A DNA stretch of 64,000 nucleotides from Oceanirhabdus seepicola. GTDB taxonomy: Bacteria; Bacillota; Clostridia; Clostridiales; Clostridiaceae. Within the stretch, counting starts at the first letter, position 1, and each line of letters starts with the position of its first letter. The notes beneath the pieces are model-generated. The model saw only the letters and a list, made by a program, of their open reading frames with translations. It did no database searches and was not told the origin of the DNA. The stretch lies in NCBI RefSeq assembly GCF_023684385.1, contig NZ_JAGSOJ010000004.1, positions 62,001 to 126,000 on the forward strand. The letters are read 5' to 3'. Shown piece after piece: positions 25,781-33,737 of this stretch. The position numbers and the translations under genes are program-made.

Positions 25781-25865
25781 TATTCTCACACTCCATAGAA
25801 TACAAATCAATCCAAGCACTGAAGAATCTTCTTCTTTGTACTATGTTCCTTGCTTCTGTATTTCA

Positions 25866-26485
25866 CTATTTTTCAATTGTATAAATTAATTGAGGAATTT
25901 TTCGTTCTTTATTAACAAGTGATTTAATTTCACAAGTTTGTACAGCTCCCATTTTCATATAAAATACTTTTGCTTCAGGACTTGTCACTATTTCAATCTC
26001 TTTGATGCCAAGATTTTTACAGTTTTGAACCATATGATTCCATAATATTCTTCCATATCCTTTGCCTATATATTTAGGTTCAATATAGAAATATTCTAAA
26101 GAAGCTTCATTCTCATTAATTAAAATACTATAAAATCCAATAATATTCTCATCTTTTTCTATAATAAAAGTTGGGTTATTATTTATAAACTCCTCAGTTA
26201 CCTTATAAATAGACTTAGGCATATTCAAATAAATAACTAGTCAGTATACTAGTCTATTTTGCGAACTGCTTCATCCTTGGAACCCGCTGATAGAACTACT
26301 ATCAGCGGGTTCCAACTCTTCGCATTACGCAAAATATCCGTCGCATCTTTGACTTGTTATTTATTTTCATATACCTTAAACTTTTCCATGTAGTCAGAAT
26401 CATACCCCCAATATGACTCTGATCTTATAGCAATATTGGTTAAGGGTTTAGATTCATGAATTTTAGCCCTTCGTATATTCATCAT
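25866..26485 (-). pseudogene. GNAT acetyltransferase gene split by a 158-bp mobile element
   Basis: The N-terminal part (26485 to 26376) begins after AAAGGAGG and encodes MMNIRRAKIHESK, then SYWGYDSDYMEKF, the expected first helix of a GNAT. The frame runs into the element and stops there. The C-terminal part (26217 to 25866) encodes SIYKVTEEF, FIIEKDENIIGFYSI, EPKYIGKGYGRILWNH and FYMKMGAV, i.e. the rest of the fold. Removing 26218-26375 and one TAA duplication joins EKF-K-SIYKVTEEF in frame with no other change. A short protein of 120 residues could still start at TTG 26228 inside the element, but it would lack the first helices. Confidence 0.9.
26218..26375 (-). mobile_element. 158-bp MITE-like element, copy 2, inside a GNAT gene
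   Basis: Nearly identical to 15589-15746 but inverted. The flanking duplication is TTA on the plus strand (26215-26217 and 26376-26378). The centre forms a perfect 15-bp stem (GGAACCCGCTGATAG against CTATCAGCGGGTTCC) with a 5-base loop; in copy 1 this stem is partly eroded. Non-coding; it must depend on a transposase elsewhere. Confidence 0.93.
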
Positions 26486-26491
26486 TAACTT

Positions 26492-26881
26492 TTAATTTTC
26501 CTCCTTTTCCCAACGATATGGTATTAAATCATAAATAGTAACCACAGTATCTTTTTTTACCATTACCTCACATTTATAATTATCATCATGTATTTGAGAA
26601 ATAAATTCTCTACATCTTCCACATGGTGGAATTATTGTTCCATCTTTATAAACTGAAACCAGTTTAACTATCCTGTTCTCGCCAGCAGTAATCATCGCAG
26701 CAATGGCAGCATGCTCTGCACAAAACCCCATAGAAGAAGGAGTATCTATACATACTCCCGTGTAAACTTTACCGTTTTCACTCAAAATTGCTGCTGCAAC
26801 TGACCCTGCATAAGAGCTTTTTGAAAGCTTTTTAGGATTTAATGTTTTTCTTGCGATATCATATAATTCTTCAAATGTCAT
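26492..26881 (-). CDS. Cytidine/blasticidin-S deaminase-type protein
   Basis: 129 residues. The zinc-dependent deaminase motifs are present: FCAEHAAIAAM (H/C-A-E) and PPCGRCREFI (P-C-x-x-C). The short length and GVCIDTPSSMGFCAEHAA resemble both tetrameric cytidine deaminases and blasticidin-S deaminases. ATG 26881 (or 26887) follows GGGGAGG; the 17 residues encoded before it are unlikely to be translated. The interrupted GNAT gene starts 7 bases downstream, so the two were probably an operon. Confidence 0.9.
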   Translation of the reverse strand: MTFEELYDIARKTLNPKKLSKSSYAGSVAAAILSENGKVYTGVCIDTPSSMGFCAEHAAIAAMITAGENRIVKLVSVYKDGTIIPPCGRCREFISQIHDDNYKCEVMVKKDTVVTIYDLIPYRWEKEEN

Positions 26882-26953
26882 ATTCATCTTCCTCCCCAAT
26901 ATATATACAATGTAAATAATAATCATCATAATACACATTTTTTATTTAGTTAT

Positions 26954-26962
26954 ATTTTACCA
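26954..26962 (-). promoter_or_regulatory. Extended -10 promoter (TGGTAAAAT) of the deaminase gene
   Basis: Minus-strand TGGTAAAATATAA, about 75 bases before the deaminase start. The same sequence recurs before several other minus-strand genes. Confidence 0.45.
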
Positions 26963-26970
26963 TACTATAA

Positions 26971-27030
26971 ACAAACAGGGGACGATTCATGAATTTATTA
27001 AAGAAATTCATGAACCGTCCCTAGCTTGTA
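26971..27030. repeat. GGGGACGGTTCATGAATT palindrome, full copy 6 (CATGAATT subtype)
   Basis: The arms read CATGAATT and AATTCATG in place of CATTAATT/AATTAATG: both arms changed together. One mismatch (ACGATTC). It ends 22 bases from the stop of the HD-CHAP gene. Confidence 0.9.
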
Positions 27031-27052
27031 CGTCTTTCTTACTTTACAAAGA

Positions 27053-28144
27053 CTATTCTTTGTATACGCCTGTTTTATAATCATATTTCCATCCCATATA
27101 TTCATAATCATTACATATCCTTATGAATCCATCAACATTCTCATGAAGCTTACGGGTTACAACCCCAGCTTTATTCTGATTATCCACGTTTCCTTCTGCT
27201 ACTGTATATGTGCCCTTATCTGAGGATAATACAATTCCAATGTGATCTCTAGGTAAAATATCATTTGCTTGCTTATACTCTTTTGGTATTATATTATTAT
27301 ACACAATAATATCTCCTCTTTCAGGAACAAAATCTTCACTATCTTCTATATAAAAACCTACTTCAGGTAATGAAGCCCACTGGAACCATCCTAGTACCCC
27401 TACATATCTATCACTGTTTGGATGTCTTATTGGTAGTTTAAATCCAGCTTCAAAACAACAATGATAAATAAATGCAGCACACCAAGAATACTTAAGTTCC
27501 TCATGGCAATTTACTTCTGGCCAATACTTAACTATCTTATTATAATCCTCATCATATTCCTCTCCTACTATTTCTCTTTTAGCCAATGTTTCTGCTATCT
27601 TTGCTAAGGCTTGTCTTTTATTGATTCCCTTTGCTGTAAATCCATTTTTCTTCTCAAAATTAAAATCATAAACACTAAGATTATTCAGGTTAAACTCATG
27701 AAAGAGATTTTTCAGTCGTTTAGCATCATTTTCATATATATCAAATTTCGTATTATATAAGAAATGTTGCATTACATCTGCATCCTTTAATAGTTCATCA
27801 TATTCTCCATGAATATTTTTTTTATCGCTATGGTGGAATATTGCTGAAAGGATTAATTTCTGTTCTTGTTCAGTGAATATTTCAAGATCCCTTAACATTG
27901 GTCGTGCATATTCTGCGCCATTATGCGCATGGTTATCACCTATCCCTGTACGATAATAATAAAGATCATGTAGCATTCCTGTTACTGCAGCTATCTCAGG
28001 ATTCAAGTTTCTCTTCAATGCAAACTGCGCACAAAATTGAGATACTCCATAAAGGTGTACATATCCAACCCTTCTTATTGCTTTATCCTTAACATTTAAA
28101 AATACCTCATTTACAATTTCCCTTATTTTCTCTAATCTATTGAT
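27053..28144 (-). CDS. HD-domain plus CHAP/NlpC-like two-domain protein, start codon uncertain
   Basis: The N-terminal 150 residues form an HD phosphohydrolase-like domain (VHLYGVSQF, TGMLHDLYYY, AIFHHSDKKNIHG, DADVMQHFL). The C-terminal 170 residues look like a CHAP/amidase fold: catalytic Cys in YSWCAAFIYHC, His in RDHIGIVL, then VAEGN. The first canonical start in frame is TTG 28018, which cuts off the first HD helix and its His (HLYGV). The open frame continues upstream, and a perfect GAGGAGGGG site lies 6 bases before an ATC codon at 28144, where the family's Met would be expected. I annotate from there, with the start as an open question. Confidence 0.75.
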   Translation of the reverse strand: MNRLEKIREIVNEVFLNVKDKAIRRVGYVHLYGVSQFCAQFALKRNLNPEIAAVTGMLHDLYYYRTGIGDNHAHNGAEYARPMLRDLEIFTEQEQKLILSAIFHHSDKKNIHGEYDELLKDADVMQHFLYNTKFDIYENDAKRLKNLFHEFNLNNLSVYDFNFEKKNGFTAKGINKRQALAKIAETLAKREIVGEEYDEDYNKIVKYWPEVNCHEELKYSWCAAFIYHCCFEAGFKLPIRHPNSDRYVGVLGWFQWASLPEVGFYIEDSEDFVPERGDIIVYNNIIPKEYKQANDILPRDHIGIVLSSDKGTYTVAEGNVDNQNKAGVVTRKLHENVDGFIRICNDYEYMGWKYDYKTGVYKE

Positions 28145-28193
28145 AGTTTTCCCCTCCTCTTCATCTAATTCTGAAATCTCAATCTTATATAAC

Positions 28194-28964
28194 CTACTTA
28201 TAAACTTCCATTCTTCTCATGTTACCAAATTCACCTGTGAACTGTACCAGCCCTCTTTGTATCAAAGTTTTTATTCTCCAAAATATACATACATCTCCTA
28301 CTATATCTTCAGATATACTAATGCATTCTCCAACAATTCTAGTACATCTTAAGGGGCTGTTAGTAATATTATTTAAGATAAATTCATCAAAATATGCTAT
28401 ATCCTTATTTACTAATCGTCCATTATAAAATATCCTTAAATATCCACTATCCAATTTTTGATTGTTCCATTCCTTTAATAACTCTGCTCTTCTCTCATCA
28501 GTTAGTTTCTCTCCTGCTGCCATAATTTCCTGGTATTCTTCTGGTTCTACTTCCATACTACATTTAAATTTTTCCTGTGAATTTCCCGGTTTATAATCTC
28601 CTGAAAAATTCACAATAGTAATTTTATTATTTATATGATTCAATAAAGAAATAGTATATAATAGCCCGGCATACTCCATAGCATTTTCTCCAAATAATAT
28701 ATATACCTGTTCTCCCTTTATATGTTTACACTTTTTTTCAAATACTTTATATTCATCATATATACCATCAATATTAAAATTCATTTCCTCATAATAAACC
28801 TTTTCAAGCCATTTTTTTCTTTCACTAATATCTCCATTAACAACTAGAGGACCTATACTAAAATCATCACAGAATGTGACAACTTCCCCTCTTAATATAA
28901 ACCCTTTAGATATAGCAAACTTTGCTACCTCCTCTGTACTTGGCGAAAAACATATATATTTCAT
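28194..28964 (-). CDS. DUF1835 domain protein
   Basis: 256 residues. The beginning MKYICFSPSTEEVAKFA, the strand VVTFCDDFSIGPL, and the central EVYIL-like core (VYILFGENAMEYAGLLY) match DUF1835. The C-terminal half (LRIFYNGRLVNKDIAYFDEF, then RGLVQFTGEFGNMRRMEVYK) matches the DUF3658 partner domain. The function is unknown. It lies 49 bases upstream of the HD-CHAP gene on the same strand, probably co-transcribed. Confidence 0.82.
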   Translation of the reverse strand: MKYICFSPSTEEVAKFAISKGFILRGEVVTFCDDFSIGPLVVNGDISERKKWLEKVYYEEMNFNIDGIYDEYKVFEKKCKHIKGEQVYILFGENAMEYAGLLYTISLLNHINNKITIVNFSGDYKPGNSQEKFKCSMEVEPEEYQEIMAAGEKLTDERRAELLKEWNNQKLDSGYLRIFYNGRLVNKDIAYFDEFILNNITNSPLRCTRIVGECISISEDIVGDVCIFWRIKTLIQRGLVQFTGEFGNMRRMEVYK

Positions 28965-29183
28965 ATTTAATTACTCCCCCTGTCAGCTATCCAATCAACA
29001 ATTCACCTACTTGTTAAGTAGTCATCCATTTAACCTTAATCATATTCTCATAGTAAATTTAATTTAATTTTATTTATATAGATCTTATAATTTAACTACA
29101 GCCCCTAATTTACCTTTTCAATCTGCTACTCCTTTTTTTACTATATACCCGTTTATTCTTCTTATTTTTTGTATGTTATCTAT

Positions 29184-29192
29184 ATTTTACCA
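29184..29192 (-). promoter_or_regulatory. Extended -10 promoter (TGGTAAAAT) upstream of the DUF1835 gene
   Basis: Minus-strand TGGTAAAATATAG, about 220 bases before the start codon. The 28965-29222 gap is otherwise featureless and AT-rich. Confidence 0.4.
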
Positions 29193-29222
29193 TAACTTCA
29201 TGATTTTTATGATGTTTTTTTC

Positions 29223-29262
29223 CAAAAAAATAGCAATATATTCACAATGAACGTATTGCTGA
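29223..29262 (-). terminator. Terminator of the Nudix gene
   Basis: On the minus strand, CAGCAATA pairs with TATTGCTA (partial inner pairing), followed by TTTTTTT. Confidence 0.75.
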
Positions 29263-29290
29263 AAGTTAACTCTTAATTATTAAATATACC

Positions 29291-29761
29291 TTATTCTTGC
29301 CTATCAAGTATTCTCTCAATAGTACTAGGTAAATCATTAATTCGATTCTTGATAAACACTGGATAAAACTCTTCATCTTTGAATCGTTCAATTGAAACCC
29401 ATTTGAACTCATATTCATGATTTCCTTCAATAGTATGGAATACCTCATTATCATATATAGTACTATCCCCTTCATGCTCCATTAAATAATAAAAACATAT
29501 TTCATGATACCTATGCCCGTAGTTATCAAAAAAGCTTTCACATACCCACAGCAATCTATTGATAGTCACTTCTATATCTAACTCTTCTTTCATTTCCCTG
29601 ATTAGTGTAGTTTCTGTATCCTCTGTCATTTCTACTCTTCCACCAGGCAAAGCATAAAAATCATCTTTAATCCCTCTATGGATAAGAACCTTTCCATCAT
29701 TAATTAATATACCTGCCGTTCTGAAATTGAATATCCCTTCTTGAGTTTTAAAATTAATCAT
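29291..29761 (-). CDS. Nudix hydrolase
   Basis: 156 residues. The Nudix box is complete: GGRVEMTEDTETTLIREMKE then ELDIEV (G, E, R-E-x-x-E-E pattern). The neighbouring strands GILINDGKVLIHRG and FYALPGG are typical of small-nucleotide or nucleotide-sugar hydrolases. Start at ATG 29761 after AGAGGGA. It is followed by a terminator and is probably transcribed together with the PHP gene 38 bases upstream. Confidence 0.92.
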   Translation of the reverse strand: MINFKTQEGIFNFRTAGILINDGKVLIHRGIKDDFYALPGGRVEMTEDTETTLIREMKEELDIEVTINRLLWVCESFFDNYGHRYHEICFYYLMEHEGDSTIYDNEVFHTIEGNHEYEFKWVSIERFKDEEFYPVFIKNRINDLPSTIERILDRQE

Positions 29762-29799
29762 AGCTTATCCCTCTTCCCTTCATTAGTTTTTTTAATCTA

Positions 29800-30588
29800 T
29801 TACAAATTACAAACTTCATAAGATTTTCTTATATTTCTTCCAACATCCTCTGGTTTATGTGCATCTGATGCTGTTATGAGTTTAACTCCATTTGATATCA
29901 AAGATGATAAAAGTTGAGCATTCAACCCTAATTCTTCATGATTGTAATTATTATATAACCCACAACTAAACTCTGCCAACATATTATTGTCTTTTAATGC
30001 TAATGCCAATTTTTTATAAAGATTAGATAAATCAATCTTAGGATAGAAATCAAAACACTTAATGGAATCTGGATGTGCTAAAATATTAAATAATTTTGAT
30101 TCTACAAGTTTTATCATCAACTCATAATATCTTAAATATACTTCATCAACTTTTTTTCTTTCCCAAGTATCTATAGTAGCTGGATGATCGAAACCCCATC
30201 CATCAATCCAGTGAATTGAACCAGTTAAGAAATCCCAATCAAAGTCTGATACTAGCTCTCTTATTTCGTCTTCTTTATCTATGAAATAACATACCTCTAA
30301 ACCAAACTTCAACTTAATAGGGAACTCTTTTTTTCTCATTTCCAATATAAATTTCTTATACTCTTCAATATCAATTTTACATTTTCTTTCTATCCATTGA
30401 GTTTGATATACCCCACAGTTTTGATCTAATTTAATACTTTGATATATCTCCTTAAATTGAATAAACCTATGAGAATGCTCAAGTAGGTACAGTTCTTTTA
30501 TTCCCATATTCACAGCACTTTTAATGAATTCACTTATCCACTCTTCAGTATATGAACCACGTTCTATGTGTACATGTGCATCAAGCAT
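29800..30588 (-). CDS. PHP-domain phosphoesterase (histidinol-phosphatase-like)
   Basis: 262 residues. Metal-binding motifs of the PHP fold: DAHVHIE at the start, EHSHR, GLEVCY, SIHWIDGW, LAHPD, and SDAHKPEDVG at the end. It resembles HisK-type histidinol phosphatases but lies in no histidine operon, so another phosphate ester is as likely. ATG 30588 follows GGGGGA; a longer frame starting at 30627 would translate an (AAT)n tract into poly-Leu and is rejected. Confidence 0.88.
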   Translation of the reverse strand: MLDAHVHIERGSYTEEWISEFIKSAVNMGIKELYLLEHSHRFIQFKEIYQSIKLDQNCGVYQTQWIERKCKIDIEEYKKFILEMRKKEFPIKLKFGLEVCYFIDKEDEIRELVSDFDWDFLTGSIHWIDGWGFDHPATIDTWERKKVDEVYLRYYELMIKLVESKLFNILAHPDSIKCFDFYPKIDLSNLYKKLALALKDNNMLAEFSCGLYNNYNHEELGLNAQLLSSLISNGVKLITASDAHKPEDVGRNIRKSYEVCNL

Positions 30589-30601
30589 TTTGTCCCCCTT
30601 C

Positions 30602-30620
30602 AATAATAATAATAATAATA
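30602..30620. repeat. (AAT)6 microsatellite before the PHP gene
   Basis: Six AAT units directly upstream of the ribosome-binding site of the PHP gene. Slippage here could change the spacing between promoter and start codon. Confidence 0.8.
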
Positions 30621-30663
30621 GTACCACCTAAATAAGCTTCTTTGAGTTATCTTCACTTTCTAT

Positions 30664-30672
30664 ATTTTACCA
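30664..30672 (-). promoter_or_regulatory. Extended -10 promoter (TGGTAAAAT) of the PHP-Nudix pair
   Basis: Minus-strand TGGTAAAATATAG, about 80 bases before the PHP start, with the AAT tract between the two. Confidence 0.45.
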
Positions 30673-30682
30673 CAAATTAGCA

Positions 30683-30714
30683 CAGCAATACATTCTCAAA
30701 GTAATGTATTGCTG
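30683..30714 (-). terminator. 3' hairpin after the 30752 gene remnant
   Basis: CAGCAATACATT/AATGTATTGCTG with a short loop. It lies 37 bases beyond the stop codon of the minus-strand remnant; there is no clear T-run. Confidence 0.5.
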
Positions 30715-30751
30715 CGAAATAATTTTTTATTATATACCTGCTCTTAAATAT

Positions 30752-31099
30752 TTATATCTTTAAATCTTCTCTTCCCACTTTCTCCAAGGCACTATTAAAC
30801 ACAGTTGGGAACTGTTTAAGATCCCCAAGCAACTCAAATACCTTTTCTCTTCCATAAACATCATGTATTAATCCCCATACATCACATCCAAAAAAATAAT
30901 TCCTTGAGTTCTGCAATTTAGGAGCCTCATCCTTGCTCTGTTCTGGTGTATGTAATCCCCACCAATATTCCACAAAATATTTGTTTAACTCATTTATATC
31001 TTTAATCTCATTATTTCTAATCTTGGTTATCTGTGATTTAAACTCTTTAAATGTATTATCAAAATCATCTTTTAAAAATCTCCATGATTCCTCATCCAT
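30752..31099 (-). pseudogene. 5'-truncated gene of unknown function
   Basis: 115 readable codons from ATG 31099, with no ribosome-binding site before it. The frame stays open upstream of the ATG up to a half copy of the GGGGACGGTTC repeat, which sits where the N-terminal coding part would be. The content (YWWGLHTPEQ, FFGCDVWGLIHDVYG, then FPTVFNSAL) resembles the C-terminal part of gluzincin-like proteins, but this is only an impression. It is best seen as the 3' remnant of a longer gene. Confidence 0.5.
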
Positions 31100-31116
31100 A
31101 CCAAAATCTTTTTTAT

Positions 31117-31141
31117 GATTAATGAACCGTCCCCTATTTAT
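31117..31141. repeat. Half copy of the GGGGACGGTTC palindrome (a)
   Basis: Only the right arm is present (GATTAATGAACCGTCCCC), so no hairpin can form. It ends 3 bases from the stop of the 31145 gene and abuts the 5'-truncated frame at 31099. Confidence 0.85.
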
Positions 31142-31144
31142 CTA

Positions 31145-31648
31145 TTATTGATTGTACTCTCTAGCAGAACTTCTTATACCATTAACATCAATGAAACTCC
31201 ACATGATATACCCAAAGAATGCACCACCAGCAATCCAGAGTACTATACCTACAGGAATCATAATTAAAGTAAAAGTTAAATCACCTATATAATTTTCTAT
31301 TTGCACTAAAAAACACAATAATCCCCAACCTACTATACCATTTAAAATAGCCATCTTCTTATATACTTTCTTATCATAATCTTCATTAATTATTGAGTAA
31401 TAAAACTTCCACTCATTTACTCCAATAAAATATCCAATAATAACTCCTAGTATCACCTTAACCCCTAAGTAAATCAAAAACCTACTAAAATCCTCATTTA
31501 TTTCTCCTAATACATATCCTAAGACAATACTTAGAAGAGTAACTAAGACAACTCCCCTACCTAATACTCCATTCTTTAGAATGAATTTTTCTTTTTCACC
31601 TCTCACCACATATCCTATAATCTTCAACATTTGCTTATTCTGTTTCAA
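31145..31648 (-). CDS. Small integral membrane protein
   Basis: 167 residues with four predicted membrane helices (about 29-48, 56-75, 100-116, 128-150). A basic cytoplasmic N-terminus, EDYDKKVYKKMA in the middle loop, and a polar tail. I do not recognise the family. The gene is 18 bases from the stop of the next kinase-like gene upstream on the same strand, so probably co-transcribed with it. Confidence 0.7.
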   Translation of the reverse strand: MKQNKQMLKIIGYVVRGEKEKFILKNGVLGRGVVLVTLLSIVLGYVLGEINEDFSRFLIYLGVKVILGVIIGYFIGVNEWKFYYSIINEDYDKKVYKKMAILNGIVGWGLLCFLVQIENYIGDLTFTLIMIPVGIVLWIAGGAFFGYIMWSFIDVNGIRSSAREYNQ

Positions 31649-31666
31649 CTTTATCTCCCTTTCCTG

Positions 31667-32590
31667 TTAAATCATTAACTCTTCTAATAGTTTTATACAA
31701 TCCTCTTTAAATTCCTTCAATTGCCTATCCTCTGGCTGGTTAAGCTGACAAGCTAACATTGTTATCACCCTATATAATTTGTATATATGAATATTATCAA
31801 AATACTTCTCAGGAATACTCTTAACTGACTTATATCCACTGTAGAAATACTCTATAAACTGTTCCATATCATACATCTTCATAAATACCTGAAATGCAGC
31901 TATATCATCATAACAAGGTGCTGCGGATGCCCATTCATAATCGATTATTCCTGATAGATGTCCGTTGCATACAAGCATATTATTGGGAGCATAATCACAG
32001 TGACACAATACAAATTCTCCACTATAAATATCATCAATATCAATGTTATTAAGATATGTATATTGCTCCTCTGTAACGCACTTAAATTCATATACCGTAT
32101 TCAAAAATGACATGAACTCTTCTTTAGAAAATATATTATACTCAACCACATTGAGGTCTTTATGTATTAATCCTTTCTTATTGAAGCTAACCTTATGCAA
32201 TTTAGCTAGTGCTTGTCCAGCTTCAAATATCATTGTTCCAATACCATCTTCACCAAGCACCTTAATCATTCCTTGATTTAAAACTTCTCCTAATGATTCT
32301 CCCTTCAACAGGGTCCTAATCATATAGTATTCACCATCATATTCACCAATATGAATTATCTTAGGGACTGGCACACCAGCACTATCCCCCATTAATTTTG
32401 TTAGTGCTGCTTCTGTCTCTAACCTCTTGAATTCTTCTTTTGTTGTGAATTTAACTAAATATTCATCCCCTTCTGTTATAAAAACCCAGTTATTATTCTG
32501 TTCTCCCCTAACCTGGAATGCTCTATTTAAGTTCTTTTGAAGAACTATCTTTGCAATCCTCTCTAAATCATTATATCTATCAATGTTCAT
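31667..32590 (-). CDS. Aminoglycoside-phosphotransferase-family kinase
   Basis: 307 residues. The APH/ChoK-type fold is clear: VFITEGDEYLVKF (nucleotide-binding strands), catalytic loop LCHCDYAPNNMLV (H-x-D-x-x-x-x-N), and IIDYEWASAAPCYDD (metal-binding Asp). The substrate could be an antibiotic, a sugar or an amine. ATG 32590 is preferred; upstream in-frame Met codons (to 32674) overlap the previous gene and lack good sites. It is adjacent to another APH-like gene of the same strand, with only weak similarity between them. Confidence 0.87.
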   Translation of the reverse strand: MNIDRYNDLERIAKIVLQKNLNRAFQVRGEQNNNWVFITEGDEYLVKFTTKEEFKRLETEAALTKLMGDSAGVPVPKIIHIGEYDGEYYMIRTLLKGESLGEVLNQGMIKVLGEDGIGTMIFEAGQALAKLHKVSFNKKGLIHKDLNVVEYNIFSKEEFMSFLNTVYEFKCVTEEQYTYLNNIDIDDIYSGEFVLCHCDYAPNNMLVCNGHLSGIIDYEWASAAPCYDDIAAFQVFMKMYDMEQFIEYFYSGYKSVKSIPEKYFDNIHIYKLYRVITMLACQLNQPEDRQLKEFKEDCIKLLEELMI

Positions 32591-32621
32591 AATTATTTTG
32601 TCCCCTAACATGTTAGATTTT

Positions 32622-33539
32622 TCATTTTTTGTACCACTCTGGCTCCCCATGGGTAACAAAATCATGTGTATCAAAAATATTCTTTTGTCTCTGTATAACC
32701 ATTTCTAGATTATTAAGTTCATGTCCTCCAATTATACTAGCATGAAAGTTAAGTGCAACAAACAAATTGTATTTTCTCCAGAAATAATCTGGAACGAATC
32801 CAGCAAAATACCCATCTACTTGACCTTTTGAGAATTCAACACTAATCCTATTTGTATATTTAGGAAGCTTAAAAAATTCTTCTAATGGATCTCCCCAATC
32901 AAATCTATTAAAATCTATTATTCCACTTAGTTCATTTCCATTAAATATCATATTCAATGGCTGAAAATCATCATGTTGAAATCTTGTAGGACTATCTTTC
33001 AATATCTCATAATTTTTTTCAATATATTCTTCAATTACATCTTGCTTATAAAATGTATATCCTAACTCTTTAACTGTCTTCTTCTTTCTCAAACACTTGT
33101 CCCATCTTTTCTTATACCAATCAAAGGTTTGTAGTGGTTCTACCTTGTGGATCTTTCTCAACTCTTCAGAAGCTTTCCATCCTAAAGAATACTGATCTTC
33201 CTTTGAAAGCAATGGCAATACGTCTTCTCCGCTCTTACCCTCTATAAATGATAACAAACTTATGCACACATTATATTCTTCAAGTATAAAGAACTCCAAT
33301 GGTTCTGAACATTTAACCCCGTTGTCATAATGTACTCTTAAATAATTAAATTCCTCCTTCTTCCGCTGAACATCTTTAAGCTGTGAAACCTTTAATAACA
33401 ATGATGTACCATCAACCAATCCCAATAAATACTTAGCATCATCTGAATACCCCTTTAATATTGGCTTTATATCCTCCACTTTATACTTATTAAGATATGC
33501 TAAAGCTTGTTCAAGAATCATTCTTTGTATCTCCATCAT
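32622..33539 (-). CDS. Aminoglycoside-phosphotransferase-family kinase
   Basis: 305 residues. Catalytic loop RFQHDDFQPLNMIF and metal site GIIDFNRFDWGDPLEEF; the N-terminus carries a SLLLKVSQLKD strand and FNYLRVHYDNGVKC. It resembles APH(3')/fructosamine-kinase-like proteins. ATG 33539 follows GGGAGG. The substrate is unknown. It is the first gene of an apparent three-gene string with 31667 and 31145. Confidence 0.87.
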   Translation of the reverse strand: MMEIQRMILEQALAYLNKYKVEDIKPILKGYSDDAKYLLGLVDGTSLLLKVSQLKDVQRKKEEFNYLRVHYDNGVKCSEPLEFFILEEYNVCISLLSFIEGKSGEDVLPLLSKEDQYSLGWKASEELRKIHKVEPLQTFDWYKKRWDKCLRKKKTVKELGYTFYKQDVIEEYIEKNYEILKDSPTRFQHDDFQPLNMIFNGNELSGIIDFNRFDWGDPLEEFFKLPKYTNRISVEFSKGQVDGYFAGFVPDYFWRKYNLFVALNFHASIIGGHELNNLEMVIQRQKNIFDTHDFVTHGEPEWYKK

Positions 33540-33737
33540 ACAAACCCTCCCCACATGTTTTTTCTTTCAAAATAATAATGCCCATATTTAGGCATTATTA
33601 TCTTGTCTAATATTTACTTTTAGTTTGGTTTTTCATTGTACCATATTATTGGATTACTTTCCTTAATCTTTTTAAGTAATTAAAAATATAATTTCTTCAT
33701 TCAAAAACATTTAGAAGTCATATATGATATTTCCTCT

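Noticed and set aside
25866..26228. Intact 120-residue acetyltransferase starting at TTG 26228
   Set aside because: The TTG and the first codons come from the mobile element, and the missing first helices are encoded on its other side; the locus is better read as a split gene.
30589..30627. N-terminal extension of the PHP protein with poly-Leu
   Set aside because: It is only the translation of the (AAT)n tract; the GGGGGA site lies before ATG 30588 and the PHP motif DAHVH begins right after it.
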